A stretch of 54,811 nt of DNA from RBG-16-57-9 sp964462185. Its GTDB lineage: Archaea > Thermoproteota > Bathyarchaeia > TCS64. The position numbers were made by a program, and so were the translations under genes. How positions within the stretch are numbered: the first letter of the stretch is position 1; every line of letters begins with the position of its first letter. The notes beneath the pieces are model-generated. The model was not told the DNA's origin and did no database searches. It saw nothing but the letters and a program-made list of their open reading frames with translations. The stretch spans positions 1 through 54,811 of the forward strand of contig CAYWWV010000006.1 of NCBI GenBank assembly GCA_964462185.1. The letters are read 5' to 3'. This document shows, one piece after another, positions 1 through 7,665 of this stretch.

Positions 1-146
1 TGTATCTCCACTTTTTCGAACTGGGTGTACTGGCTGCTGATCCCCCCCATCCAGTAGGAAACACCAACGGCCACCGAAATGGCCACTGCAACCAGTATCA
101 CTGTGGCGATAACTGGACTTACAGCTTTTCGAGTTGCGAGTTTCAT
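1..146 (-). CDS. Archaeal type IV pilin / archaellin-like protein, N-terminal part (runs off the window)
   Basis: The reverse strand opens with ATG at 146 and reads MKLATRKAVSPVIATVIL, followed by a hydrophobic stretch ending near SYWMGGISSQYTQFEKVEI. A short basic leader, then a class III-type cleavage region (KAVSPVIAT) and one long hydrophobic helix is the N-terminus of archaeal pilins (Pilin_N/DUF1628 type). These are processed by a PibD-like peptidase and assembled into surface filaments. A ribosome site (GGGTGTGAG on the reverse strand) lies just upstream of the ATG. Only about 48 residues are visible, so pilus subunit and adhesin cannot be separated. Confidence 0.85.
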   Translation of the reverse strand, partial: MKLATRKAVSPVIATVILVAVAISVAVGVSYWMGGISSQYTQFEKVEI

Positions 147-192
147 TTTCTCACACCCTCTTCTGTAAGCAGTTCTCTTAAAAGGAATTTGT

Positions 193-205
193 AATTTAAA
201 AACCT
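193..205 (-). promoter_or_regulatory. Probable TATA box of the pilin gene
   Basis: The reverse strand reads GGTTTTTAAATTAC here, about 50 nt before the pilin ATG at 146. This matches an archaeal TATA element with a short leader that carries the ribosome site. The surrounding 147-260 is clearly AT-richer than the rest of the window, as expected for a promoter region. Confidence 0.45.
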
Positions 206-269
206 AACTAAATTCTATATTGTTGATGCTGGTTAGGGGCTGAGGGAAGGGTTAAGGGCTTGTACTCGG

Positions 270-500
270 CTACCCCTTGATTACTCGGGGGAGGGCTATG
301 TTGACTATTCTGGATATGTGGTTGAGCTGCCACTGGGCGTTGTTTGAGACGGGTGTGGGTTTGAACACGTATTCCTCCTCACCCAGGCCCTCAGCGGATC
401 TCTCCAGCCTAGATATGATCCACTCAACTCCTCTCCCAGTATCTCTGACTTCATGGTGATAACCCCATTCCTGGTGGCCCGTAAACCGTTTTCCAGGGAA
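270..500 (-). pseudogene. Possible small gene or gene remnant without a clean start
   Basis: One reverse-strand frame ending at TAG 270-272 is open to beyond 500 and reads like protein: VEWIISRLERSAEGLGEEEY, then FKPTPVSNNAQWQLNHISRI and NIALPRVIKG. Codon choice resembles neighbouring genes and helices would be amphipathic. The frame has no ATG, GTG or TTG. An ATG at about 454 lies in the neighbouring frame (MKSEILGEEL), so a single-base indel near 425-440 could join start and body. It may be a frameshifted gene, a sequencing error or a decayed gene. The 60-codon forward ORF at 277-459 looks like its shadow. I do not recognise the family. Confidence 0.35.
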
Positions 501-562
501 ACCTTTCCATTTTAATAAACATCTGGGAAGGTTTTTTCCAATATTTTTTATTTTGGCAATGC

Positions 563-1123
563 GTGTTAAGCTGGATGTTGTTTCCTTTGTCGGATTTGGA
601 GATGAGGATCATCGCCGCCCTAAGGGAAGACCCGCGTATGACTGTCACAGAGCTCTCAAGGAAGGTGGGTGCTTCCAGGCCTACCATCCTCAAGTCTATA
701 AGGAAGCTGGTTTCCTCCGGGGAGATGTTGCTTTGCTGCGGGGTGAACGCTAAGGAGATGGACATTAAGATGGCGCAGGTGGGCATCCAGGTGAGGTCCC
801 CCACTGCCAGGGCTGGAATAGTGGAGGCCCTCTCCAAGTGTCCGCATGTGGTCAATATTTTCAGGGTTACCGATGGTGTGAACCTTTTGGTGCAGGTTTG
901 GGGGCGGGAGGAGGCCTTCATCACCTCCCTGGCGAACTGCATAGGTGACTTGGAGGATGTTGAGGTGAAATACTGCCGCCAGTTGGGGACCCCCCTTGTG
1001 GACACCCTCATCCCCATGATCCCCGGAGACAACTCGTCCACCCCCTGCGGCAAGAACTGCCGCCAATGCCAGAACCTGGCTAACAACTGGTGTGACGGCT
1101 GCTACCCCTATGAGGCCGTCTAG
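563..1123 (+). CDS. Lrp/AsnC-family transcriptional regulator with C-terminal cysteine cluster
   Basis: The product is 186 aa from GTG. Residues about 10-60 form the winged helix-turn-helix (LSDLEMRIIAALREDPRMTV, then ELSRKVGASRPTILKSIRKL). Residues about 70-150 fit the RAM/AsnC ligand-binding and oligomerisation domain. The tail adds CGKNCRQC and CDGC, a C-x3-C-x2-C plus CxxC set that is unusual for plain Lrp and suggests bound zinc or another metal, or redox sensing. A TTTTAATAAAC element at about 508-518 may be its TATA box. The target genes are unknown. The divergent pilin and the adjacent glycosyltransferase are candidates only by position. Confidence 0.85.
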   Translation: MLSWMLFPLSDLEMRIIAALREDPRMTVTELSRKVGASRPTILKSIRKLVSSGEMLLCCGVNAKEMDIKMAQVGIQVRSPTARAGIVEALSKCPHVVNIFRVTDGVNLLVQVWGREEAFITSLANCIGDLEDVEVKYCRQLGTPLVDTLIPMIPGDNSSTPCGKNCRQCQNLANNWCDGCYPYEAV

Positions 1124-1133
1124 TCAGGATTTA

Positions 1134-2339
1134 TCACCCCTCTAGTATCTGGGGGTGGGGGTGTTTCCACTCCTCTTGGTTTATGAATTCCTCCACCAAT
1201 CCCTGGATCCCCTCTCTGAACCTGTCCAGCGAGAATTCCTTCGCCCTCTCCACCGCGTTCCGCCTCAACTGGCACCTGTGTTCCTCCTCCTCCAGTATCA
1301 AGCGGATCCTCTCCGCCGCCTCCTCCAGAGACGAGTAGCCGTACCCCGCAACCCCCTCAACCCCGCCCAGAACGTCCAGCCAGGGGCCGCCTCCACGGCA
1401 GACCAGTGGGATGCAGCCCAGAGCCATCCCCTCCACCACCGCCATTCCGAAGGCCTCATCCTCCTGGGTGGAGAGGACTATGCTCCCTCTGGCCAGGGTC
1501 TGTAGGAGCCTTTCTCTGGGGGGGTTGAGGAGGAGTTCCAGGTTGTGCCTCCCTTGGAGCTGGGAGACCAGCCGGGCCGACTCGGGGCCGGTCCTCCCAG
1601 CAAGGGTGAACCTTACCCGGGGAAGCATATCCGCCAAGGCCGCCAGCGCTTGGAGCCCCTTTCCCGGCGTTATCCTGGCCACCGCCACCACCCTCCCATC
1701 CTTCTGCTGGTTGAGGGGGGCTACGGTGATGGGGGGGTGTAGCACCAAGGCCTGTTTCCTCAGCTCCTCTGGGAGGAGGCGGAGGGTGTAGTGGGAGTTG
1801 GTTACGAGGAGGGGGCTTGTCTTGAGCCCTAGTAGCTTGGGGGCTGCCCTGTGGAGGTGGCGGGCCAGGGGCCACTGGGGGATGCGGTAGGGGTTCCCCC
1901 TGCGGCTTTGGAGGGGGGCTGAGTGTATTATGGATATTTGAGCCACGTGGGGGAGGGCTTCCCCGTAGTTGTTGATGGTGAGCCGGGTCTCTGACTTGGC
2001 CTTGTGGAGGATTCCCAGGTACCTGGTGGCTGCCAGTAGCCAGGTGTGGAGCCCTTCAAGCTCCAAGGGCCTCTCTTGGAGCCAATGCTCGCCATCGGGC
2101 CTTACCCAGGTGTCGAAGGTCTTTGAAACCCTCCTCCAATCGGTCTTGTCCAAGGTGTAGAGTGAGACCTCGTGTCCCGCGTCTTTCAGGGCCTCCAGGG
2201 CTCTGAGAAGGTATAGCTCTGCGCCTCCAAGCCTGTTGAGGCTTGGGTGTACCAGGGATATCTCTGCCAACCCAGGGAGAATTTGATGCTTGGAGGGGAT
2301 AACCCCCTTGTAACCCCTCCCCAGGGGAGGGGGGCACAT
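1134..2339 (-). CDS. Glycosyltransferase family 4 (GT-B) protein
   Basis: This is a GT-B sugar transferase. The N-terminal half holds the acceptor-side motif HPSLNRLGGAELYLLRAL (glycine-rich GGAE loop). The C-terminal half has VAVARITPGKGLQALAAL and a donor-nucleotide region ending EDEAFGMAVVEGMALGCIP with the E-x7-E signature. The likely role is transfer of a hexose from a nucleotide sugar onto a glycan or lipid, for example in surface glycosylation. The longest frame starts at ATG 2339, but its first 23 residues overlap GC-rich inverted repeats and look non-coding. TTG at 2270 just before AEISLVHPS is my preferred start, giving about 378 aa. Confidence 0.85.
   Translation of the reverse strand: MCPPPLGRGYKGVIPSKHQILPGLAEISLVHPSLNRLGGAELYLLRALEALKDAGHEVSLYTLDKTDWRRVSKTFDTWVRPDGEHWLQERPLELEGLHTWLLAATRYLGILHKAKSETRLTINNYGEALPHVAQISIIHSAPLQSRRGNPYRIPQWPLARHLHRAAPKLLGLKTSPLLVTNSHYTLRLLPEELRKQALVLHPPITVAPLNQQKDGRVVAVARITPGKGLQALAALADMLPRVRFTLAGRTGPESARLVSQLQGRHNLELLLNPPRERLLQTLARGSIVLSTQEDEAFGMAVVEGMALGCIPLVCRGGGPWLDVLGGVEGVAGYGYSSLEEAAERIRLILEEEEHRCQLRRNAVERAKEFSLDRFREGIQGLVEEFINQEEWKHPHPQILEG
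2314..2332. repeat. GC-rich perfect palindrome between comB and the glycosyltransferase gene
   Basis: CCCCTCCCC and its exact complement GGGGAGGGG flank a single A. A smaller GGGGATAACCCC lies at about 2296-2308. It sits 40 nt past the comB stop in the direction of transcription, so it could fold in the comB mRNA 3' end. It also argues against the upstream ATG of the glycosyltransferase as the true start. Confidence 0.5.
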
Positions 2340-2373
2340 GGAGGGGGCTGTGCTGGGGTTGGCCCTGGCCGCG

Positions 2374-3215
2374 TTAGGGGGTTATTGCCATCAGCCTGGG
2401 GGGGTTTCCCCGCTCCAACCTTAAACAGAAGCTGTATCGATCCAGGTCCATGGCGAGATGGTAGTCGGCCTCTGTGAAGTGGGGTTGGTGGGGGTCGAAG
2501 AACTTGGCCCCNNNNNNNNNNNNNNNNNNNNNNNNNNNNNNNNNNNNNNNNNNNNNNNNNNNNNNNNNNNNNNNNNNNNNNNNNNNNNNNNNNNNNNNNN
2601 NNNNNNNNNNNGATGGTAGTCGGCCTCTGTGAAGTGGGGTTGGTGGGGGTCGAAGAACTTGGCCCCCTGGGGGTGGGCCCTGATCCTCCTCTCCATCTCC
2701 GCGAAATCAGGCCTCAAACCCCCCAGCCTCTGCTCCAGGTAGTCGGCCAGCGACTCGTCTTCGGGGGAAGGCTCCACCCCGCCCCACCCCATGGCCACCA
2801 AGCTCACACATCTGGGCCTCCTCCCCTGGATATACTCAACCGTGGCCTCCGCAGTCACAAAGGCCCCCGCTAACACCTCATGGCACTGGGCCGCGGCGTA
2901 GAGTCCCTGGGTTCCGGCGCTGGTGGTCTGGATGAGTGTTCGCCCAGAGAGGTCCAGGCCCAACAACTCCGCGGGGCTATTCCCATAATCGAACCCAGAA
3001 ACCTTAACCCCGCCCCGCTCCCCCATCACCAACCACCCCGGGTTTTCCCCCCTCAACCTCAGAGCCTCCTCCACCGTGGCCACAGGGACCACGGCCTCCG
3101 CCCCCTGGGCAAGGGCCACGGCGGCCGTGGTGAAGGCCCTGAAGACGTCGATTACCACGCATAATCCCTGGGCCTTCTTGGCCCCCTCCAAGAGGCTTAG
3201 ACGCCGGACCTCCAA
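2374..3215 (-). CDS. comB: 2-phosphosulfolactate phosphatase family protein (interrupted by a false N gap)
   Basis: ComB hydrolyses (R)-2-phospho-3-sulfolactate to sulfolactate in coenzyme M synthesis and is Mg-dependent. The protein starts at TTG 3215, directly after the TAG of the upstream amidohydrolase, and shows VVIDVFRAFTTAAVALAQGA, DYGNSPAELL and TTSAGTQGL, typical of the family. The N run at 2512-2611 is flanked by an identical 55-nt sequence (2457-2511 and 2612-2666). Collapsing it restores one frame that continues ADYHLAMDLDRYSFCLRLER to TAA at 2374, giving about 228 aa, the usual ComB length. No comA, comC, comD or comE lies nearby. Many non-methanogens carry ComB relatives, so coenzyme M synthesis is not proven. 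Confidence 0.85.
2512..2611. other. Assembly gap 1 (100 N), probably of zero real length
   Basis: The 55 nt before the gap are repeated exactly after it, and merging them restores an intact comB frame. This is what unmerged contig ends look like, not a biological duplication. Confidence 0.9.
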
Positions 3216-4445
3216 CTACGCCCCCCGATCCACCTCTACTACTCCGCCCTTCACCACCATCCTTATGTGGGACTTGTCTGTGAGGATGCGGATGTCTTTC
3301 AGGGGGTTGCCGTCCACCAGCACCAGGTCCGCCAGCTTGCCGGGCTCCACGGTTCCCAGCTTGTCCCCCAAGCCCACGCAATCCGCCCCCACCTTGGTGG
3401 CCGCAACCAGGGCTTCCATGGGGGTGAAGCCCGCCTCCACCATCAACGCCAACTCTTCAGCGTTCTCCCCATGCTTGTTGAAGGGGGTCCCCGCGTCGGT
3501 CCCCATGGCCACCTTCACCCCCTCCCTCAGACTCTTCAAGGTGTTCTTCCGCACCTCGTGGGCGATCTCCTCCGCCTTATCCACGGCGTACTTGGGGATA
3601 CCCGCCTCCAAGCCGTGCTCCACGATCTTCCACCCAGCCACCAAGGTGGGAACCAGGAAGCCCCCCCTCTCCCTGAGGAGGCGACGCCCCTCGGAGTCGA
3701 TGAGGGAGCCGTGCTCTATGGTTCTAACCCCGGCCAGGATGGCGTTCTTGATGCCTGTGGCCCCATGGGCGTGGCTGGCCACGTATCTCCCCACACACCC
3801 GGCTTCATAGGTGATGGCCTCTATCTCCTCCAGGGTGAACTGGGGGGTGTCCACTGGATCGGTGGGAGACATAACCCCTCCGCTGCTGCAAATCTTGACG
3901 AAGTCGCCGCCCATGCGCAGCTGCTCCCGGGCAGCCTTGCGGCACTCCTCAACTCCATCGGCTATCCTACTCATGGCGCTAAAACTGACGCCGCTAGGCA
4001 GGTGGAAGTCGGCGTGGCCCCCCGTCATGCTGATGACCTTCCCGCAGGCCAAGAGCCTGGGCCCCCGTACCAACCCGCTTCTAACCCCGTCCCTCAGCGC
4101 CAACCCGTAGTCCTCGGGTGCGCCCATGTCCCTCACCGTGGTGAACCCTGCCTCCAGCATCCTCCTCAGGTTCCTAACCCCGAAGAGGAGCAGGGTCCCC
4201 CGCCGGTAGTTGAGGTTGGCCATGATGCTGGGGTCGCTGTTGCTGCAGACGTGGACGTGGCTGTCTATGAGGCCTGGCAGCAGGTAGGCCCCCTGGGCGT
4301 CCACAACCTGGGCGTCTCTGGGGGCGTCCAAGCCCCTCCCCACCTCCACAATTTTCTCCCCCTCCACCACCACGGAGGCCTCCTCCAGAACGGGGCCCCC
4401 AGTGCCGTCGATTATATTGGCGTTTTGGATAACCAGCTTGCTCAA
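3216..4445 (-). CDS. Metal-dependent amidohydrolase (imidazolonepropionase/prolidase-like)
   Basis: The 409-aa protein is an amidohydrolase-superfamily TIM barrel. It has the entry strand motif GLIDSHVHV (HxH metal ligands), a lysine-bearing FVKICSSGG strand, SHAHG and IEHGSL histidines, and the catalytic aspartate in MGTDAGTP. The end, GTVEPGKLADLVLVDGNPL, is the usual beta-sandwich return. Relatives hydrolyse cyclic amides or Xaa-Pro dipeptides; the substrate here cannot be told. It abuts comB (its stop is followed immediately by the comB TTG), so the two are co-transcribed. No signal peptide is seen, so it is cytosolic. Confidence 0.85.
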   Translation of the reverse strand: MSKLVIQNANIIDGTGGPVLEEASVVVEGEKIVEVGRGLDAPRDAQVVDAQGAYLLPGLIDSHVHVCSNSDPSIMANLNYRRGTLLLFGVRNLRRMLEAGFTTVRDMGAPEDYGLALRDGVRSGLVRGPRLLACGKVISMTGGHADFHLPSGVSFSAMSRIADGVEECRKAAREQLRMGGDFVKICSSGGVMSPTDPVDTPQFTLEEIEAITYEAGCVGRYVASHAHGATGIKNAILAGVRTIEHGSLIDSEGRRLLRERGGFLVPTLVAGWKIVEHGLEAGIPKYAVDKAEEIAHEVRKNTLKSLREGVKVAMGTDAGTPFNKHGENAEELALMVEAGFTPMEALVAATKVGADCVGLGDKLGTVEPGKLADLVLVDGNPLKDIRILTDKSHIRMVVKGGVVEVDRGA

Positions 4446-4542
4446 ATCGGGTCAAATAGTTTGGGGCTTGGAGAGGTTAAGGGTTTTTGGTGAAGCCGGC
4501 GGTGCAACCAATAAGTATTTCTCTCCTGGGCCCCCCAACTAG

Positions 4543-5850
4543 GTGGAAATGCTGGACATCAGGCTCATACGGGACAACCCCGAGAAGGTCCGGGAAAACC
4601 TGGCCCGCAGACACGACCCCGAGAAACTGGAGCTACTGGACCGCGTCATCGAGACCGACAAGCGGTGGCGCCAACTGGTGGCCCAGGTGAACCAGTTGAG
4701 GCGGCGGAGGAACCAGATATCCTCAGAGATCGCCAAGACCATCAAATCCGGGGGCGACCCCTCCAGCCTAAAGGAGGAGGCCAGCAGAATCCCCTCCCAG
4801 CTCAGCCAGCTCGAGGAGGAGAAAGACCGCCTCGAGGAGGAGCTCCGCAGGGGCCTGATGAGCCTGCCCAACCTGCTCCACGAGTCGGTCCCATACGGGG
4901 TGGACGACAGTGACAACGTGGAGATTCGAAGGTGGGGGAGCCCCCCCCAGCTGGGGTTCCAACCCAAAAGCCACCTCGAGATAGCCGAGGCGTTGGGCAT
5001 AGCCGACTTCGAGAGGGCCGCCAAGGTGGCGGGGACCGGCTTCTACTATCTGAGGAACGAGTTGGCCCTCTTGGACCACGCCCTACAGCGCTACGCCATC
5101 GACCACCTCCTATCCAAGGGATACACCCTTGTGGAGCCACCCTACATGTTGAGGAGGAAGGCCTACGAGGGGGTCACCGACCTCGCCGACTTCGAGTCGG
5201 TCATGTACAAGGTGGAGGGGGAGGACCTCTACCTCATAGCCACCAGCGAGCACAGTATAGGGTCCATGTTCATGGATGAAACCCTCCTAGCCGAGGACCT
5301 GCCCCTCAAGTTTGTGGGGATAAGCCCCTGCTTCAGGAGGGAGATCGGCCAACACGGGAGGTACACCAAGGGCATATTTAGGGTCCACCAGTTCCACAAG
5401 GTGGAGCAGTTCATATTCAGCCTGCCTGAGCAGAGCTGGGAGCTCCATGAGGAGCTTCAGAGAAACAGCGAGGAGCTCTACCAGGGCTTGGGCCTCCACT
5501 ACCGAGTTGTGAATGTCTGCACAGGGGACATGGGGAGCATCGCCGCCAAGAAGTACGACATAGAGTGCTGGATGGCCGATGGGGAGTTCAGGGAGACGGG
5601 GAGCAACAGCAACTGCACCGACTACCAGGCTCGTAGGCTCAACATCAAATACAGGCTCAAGGAGGGGGCGCCCCCCGAGGGGTATGTCCACACCTTGAAC
5701 AACACTGCCCTCGCCACCAGTCGCACCATGATAGCCATCCTGGAGCAGTACCAGAGGGAGGATGGAACCGTGGAGGTCCCCAAGGCCCTCAGGCCCTACA
5801 TGGGGGGGCGGGAAGTCATCGACGGCTCCCTTAACCCTGTGGGGGTTTAG
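4543..5850 (+). CDS. serS: Seryl-tRNA synthetase (common type)
   Basis: The product charges tRNA-Ser (and tRNA-Sec where present) with serine. Residues 1-110 form the long helical-hairpin tRNA-binding arm (DIRLIRDNPEKVRENLARRH). The class II core follows, with motif 2 at CFRREIGQHGRYTKGIFRVH and motif 3 at NNTALATSRTMIAILEQYQ. Length (435 aa) is standard. It is the widespread SerRS, not the divergent form of methanogens. The start may be GTG 4543 or ATG 4549. A TATA-like AATAAGTATTT at about 4510-4520 would put transcription start close to the start codon. Confidence 0.95.
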   Translation: MEMLDIRLIRDNPEKVRENLARRHDPEKLELLDRVIETDKRWRQLVAQVNQLRRRRNQISSEIAKTIKSGGDPSSLKEEASRIPSQLSQLEEEKDRLEEELRRGLMSLPNLLHESVPYGVDDSDNVEIRRWGSPPQLGFQPKSHLEIAEALGIADFERAAKVAGTGFYYLRNELALLDHALQRYAIDHLLSKGYTLVEPPYMLRRKAYEGVTDLADFESVMYKVEGEDLYLIATSEHSIGSMFMDETLLAEDLPLKFVGISPCFRREIGQHGRYTKGIFRVHQFHKVEQFIFSLPEQSWELHEELQRNSEELYQGLGLHYRVVNVCTGDMGSIAAKKYDIECWMADGEFRETGSNSNCTDYQARRLNIKYRLKEGAPPEGYVHTLNNTALATSRTMIAILEQYQREDGTVEVPKALRPYMGGREVIDGSLNPVGV

Positions 5851-5903
5851 CCGGGGAAGGGTTTATAGGGGTGTGAACCCCATCAACCCATGAAGAATGT
5901 TTC

Positions 5904-6233
5904 ATGGTGGTCCCCTTGAAGCAGTTTGACACCAAACTATGCTATGGGTTCTTCTCGGCTCTTGCCAACCCCACCCGGCTTTACATCTTGGAGCAGCTAT
6001 GTCAAGGCCCTATGACGGTGAAACAGCTGGTGGAGAAGCTGGGCCAGGAGCAGAGCATGATCAGCCATAACCTGAGACCCCTCACCAGGTGCAACCTTGT
6101 GAGGCGGATTAGAGAGGGGCGGACAATCCTCTACCAGGTGAACAAGGAGACGCTGGGGCCCCTCCTGGAGACGGTGGAGCGCCACTACAAGGAGTTCTGC
6201 GGGGGCGAATGCCCAAGGAGGGCTGGGCGTTGA
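5904..6233 (+). CDS. ArsR-type winged-helix transcriptional regulator
   Basis: The protein is 109 aa, a single winged helix-turn-helix of ArsR form: LANPTRLYILEQLCQGPMTV, then QLVEKLGQEQSMISHNLRPL as recognition helix, and wing RIREGRTILYQV. No CxC arsenic or metal pair sits in helix 3. Two cysteines near the C-terminus (CGGEC) could bind metal. Its end overlaps the next small zinc-ribbon gene, so they are translationally coupled. A TATA-like GGGTTTATAGG lies at about 5861-5872. The target is unknown. Confidence 0.85.
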   Translation: MVVPLKQFDTKLCYGFFSALANPTRLYILEQLCQGPMTVKQLVEKLGQEQSMISHNLRPLTRCNLVRRIREGRTILYQVNKETLGPLLETVERHYKEFCGGECPRRAGR

Positions 6234-6478
6234 GCTTCATCCGCAGGCCCGGGGAGAACTACTGCCCTGGGATAGAGGACTTTGTGAGGCCCAGGGTGGA
6301 GTACCAGGTGTGCCCTGAGTGTGGGGGGCGCTTGGAGTATTGGAGCGATGAGGAGCGGGGGGTCTGCCTGGACTGTGGTTTCGAGGTGGCCAAGGAGAAC
6401 CCCACCCCCAGCTGCCTAGAGTACTGTGAATATGCTGACAAATGTCGGGGAATAATCCTATCCAAGAGGCGTCGCTGA
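6230..6478 (+). CDS. Small zinc-ribbon protein
   Basis: The product is about 82 aa from TTG 6230, whose TTGA overlaps the stop of the ArsR gene; an ATG at 6209 would add 7 residues. It carries CPECGGRLEY and CLDCGF, a classical CxxC...CxxC ribbon, then CLEYCEYADKC as a second cysteine cluster. Such proteins are common unknowns in archaea. Coupling to the ArsR gene suggests shared regulation, perhaps as a metal-binding partner. No enzymatic motif is visible. Confidence 0.7.
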   Translation: MSFIRRPGENYCPGIEDFVRPRVEYQVCPECGGRLEYWSDEERGVCLDCGFEVAKENPTPSCLEYCEYADKCRGIILSKRRR

Positions 6479-6486
6479 GGCGGAGG

Positions 6487-6496
6487 CCTTATAAGC
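6487..6496 (+). promoter_or_regulatory. TATA box of the eIF1A gene
   Basis: CCTTATAAGC lies 39 nt before the TTG start of the eIF1A gene, in the short space after the zinc-ribbon gene. Confidence 0.5.
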
Positions 6497-6529
6497 GGGG
6501 GTGGGGTGTAGTGGCTGGACTGTTTAGCT

Positions 6530-6841
6530 TTGGGTAAGAAACTGGTTAAAAGCGAGTCCGACGCCAGTCGGAACATAAAGATGCCTAATGAGTTCGACAT
6601 TTTGGGCATTGTAAAGAAGAATTACGGGTTCACCCGGATGAATGTGAAGTGCCAGGATGGGGAGACCCGGGTTTGCAGGGTGCGGGGCAAGATGAAGAAG
6701 AGGAACTGGGTTCGCGAGGGGGATGTGGTGCTGGTGAGCCCCTGGGAGTTCCAGTCAAGCGAGCGGGGGGACATAGTTTACAGGTACACCCGCAACCAAT
6801 CCGAGTGGCTCCGGAGAAAAGGCCTCCTCAAAATAGAGTAG
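6530..6841 (+). CDS. eif1A: Translation initiation factor 1A (aIF1A)
   Basis: aIF1A binds the A site of the small ribosomal subunit and helps recruit initiator tRNA. The 103-aa protein has the S1-like OB fold: EFDILGIVKKNYGFTRMNV, CQDGETRVCRVRGKMKKRNW, then REGDVVLVSPWEF and the C-terminal helix NQSEWLRRKGLL. Length matches archaeal homologues. The start is TTG. It is a single gene with its own promoter. Confidence 0.93.
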   Translation: MGKKLVKSESDASRNIKMPNEFDILGIVKKNYGFTRMNVKCQDGETRVCRVRGKMKKRNWVREGDVVLVSPWEFQSSERGDIVYRYTRNQSEWLRRKGLLKIE

Positions 6842-6844
6842 GCC

Positions 6845-7585
6845 TCAACGAGCGTACCAGAAGAACCTCACATCGTAGTTCTTGGGCTTTTTAACCGTCA
6901 GCTGGAAATGGGTGCTGTTCCAAGCAGACACCCAATACTTATCCGTTTCCAGGGTGCCGGTGACCACTATGGCCTGGGGTGTGCGCCCCAGGTGGTGCTC
7001 CACCCAGGTGGAGCTCTGACCCGCACCCAGTATGAAGCTCCCCCCCTCCTCCTCCAGTGTCAAGGTGGTGGTGGCCGTGAACCCGCTGGGCGTTGAGAGG
7101 GAGACCCTGTCAAACCCCTGGGACCCCAGGATGTGGACCCGGATCTCCAAGACCTCCCCCGGGTCCCAGATCCCCGTCCCCTCCTCGGGGTCCACAGGGT
7201 TCAAGAGGTCCCCCTGGGCCCCCTTATAGTAGACCTCCTCCACCCTCCACCACGAGTCCCCCCCTGCTCTGTAGCCCACGTGGGTGGTGGTCCACTTTGT
7301 GGAGTCGTTGTAGGTGGCTAGAAGGGTGAAGTACTCCAGGTCTCGAATGGGGAAGCCCGCCTCACCGGTGTTGGAGACGTTTAATAGTAGGTCTGTGGAG
7401 TTGAGGCGTCTCCACCCGGTGAACCCCACCCGCTGGGTGGTGGCCTCCAACAGGTTGTCGGTCTCTTGGGAGAGGACCTGGCTCAAGCTCTCGAACCCCT
7501 GGTTGGAGGCGTTCATCAGGAGGTGTAGCCCAGCCACAAACATGATTACTGAGAAGGCCGCCGCTACCACCGTGGACTGGCCCAT
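6845..7585 (-). CDS. Membrane-anchored pilin/archaellum accessory-like protein
   Basis: The 246-aa protein starts MGQSTVVAAAFSVIMFVAGL, one N-terminal membrane helix without a cleavable-leader motif. A predicted extracytoplasmic beta-rich domain follows, rich in Thr, Ser, Trp and Asn-X-Ser/Thr sites. The layout resembles archaellum accessory proteins of the FlaF/FlaG (ArlF/ArlG) type, which anchor in the membrane and bind the S-layer, but identity is weak by eye. No other archaellum genes are adjacent. The pilin at the left edge is 7 kb away. Confidence 0.5.
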   Translation of the reverse strand: MGQSTVVAAAFSVIMFVAGLHLLMNASNQGFESLSQVLSQETDNLLEATTQRVGFTGWRRLNSTDLLLNVSNTGEAGFPIRDLEYFTLLATYNDSTKWTTTHVGYRAGGDSWWRVEEVYYKGAQGDLLNPVDPEEGTGIWDPGEVLEIRVHILGSQGFDRVSLSTPSGFTATTTLTLEEEGGSFILGAGQSSTWVEHHLGRTPQAIVVTGTLETDKYWVSAWNSTHFQLTVKKPKNYDVRFFWYAR

Positions 7586-7665
7586 CTATATCCTCTCGTC
7601 GTCGCCCTTAGGCTTGGGGCTGGGTAAAAAGGTTTAATGGAGGGCTGCTCCAGTTGCTGGGCAGC

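Noticed and set aside
277..459. Forward 60-codon frame next to the left promoter region
   Set aside because: It shows no family pattern and lies opposite the more protein-like reverse frame; no convincing start signal.
451..1086. Reverse-strand 211-codon frame over the Lrp gene
   Set aside because: It is the shadow of the Lrp-like regulator, which has recognisable HTH and cysteine motifs in the forward frame.
2421..2511. C-terminal tail of comB read straight through the N run (SSSTPTNPTSQ...)
   Set aside because: It is the wrong frame of the duplicated contig end. The overlap-merged sequence gives the natural C-terminus ending at 2374.
3267..4493. Long open frames opposite GC-rich genes (also 18402-19595, 39931-41034, 21452-22312 and many others)
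   Set aside because: They lie antisense to genes with clear family motifs, are rich in His, Pro, Gly and Leu as expected for shadow frames of high-GC genes, and show no domain.
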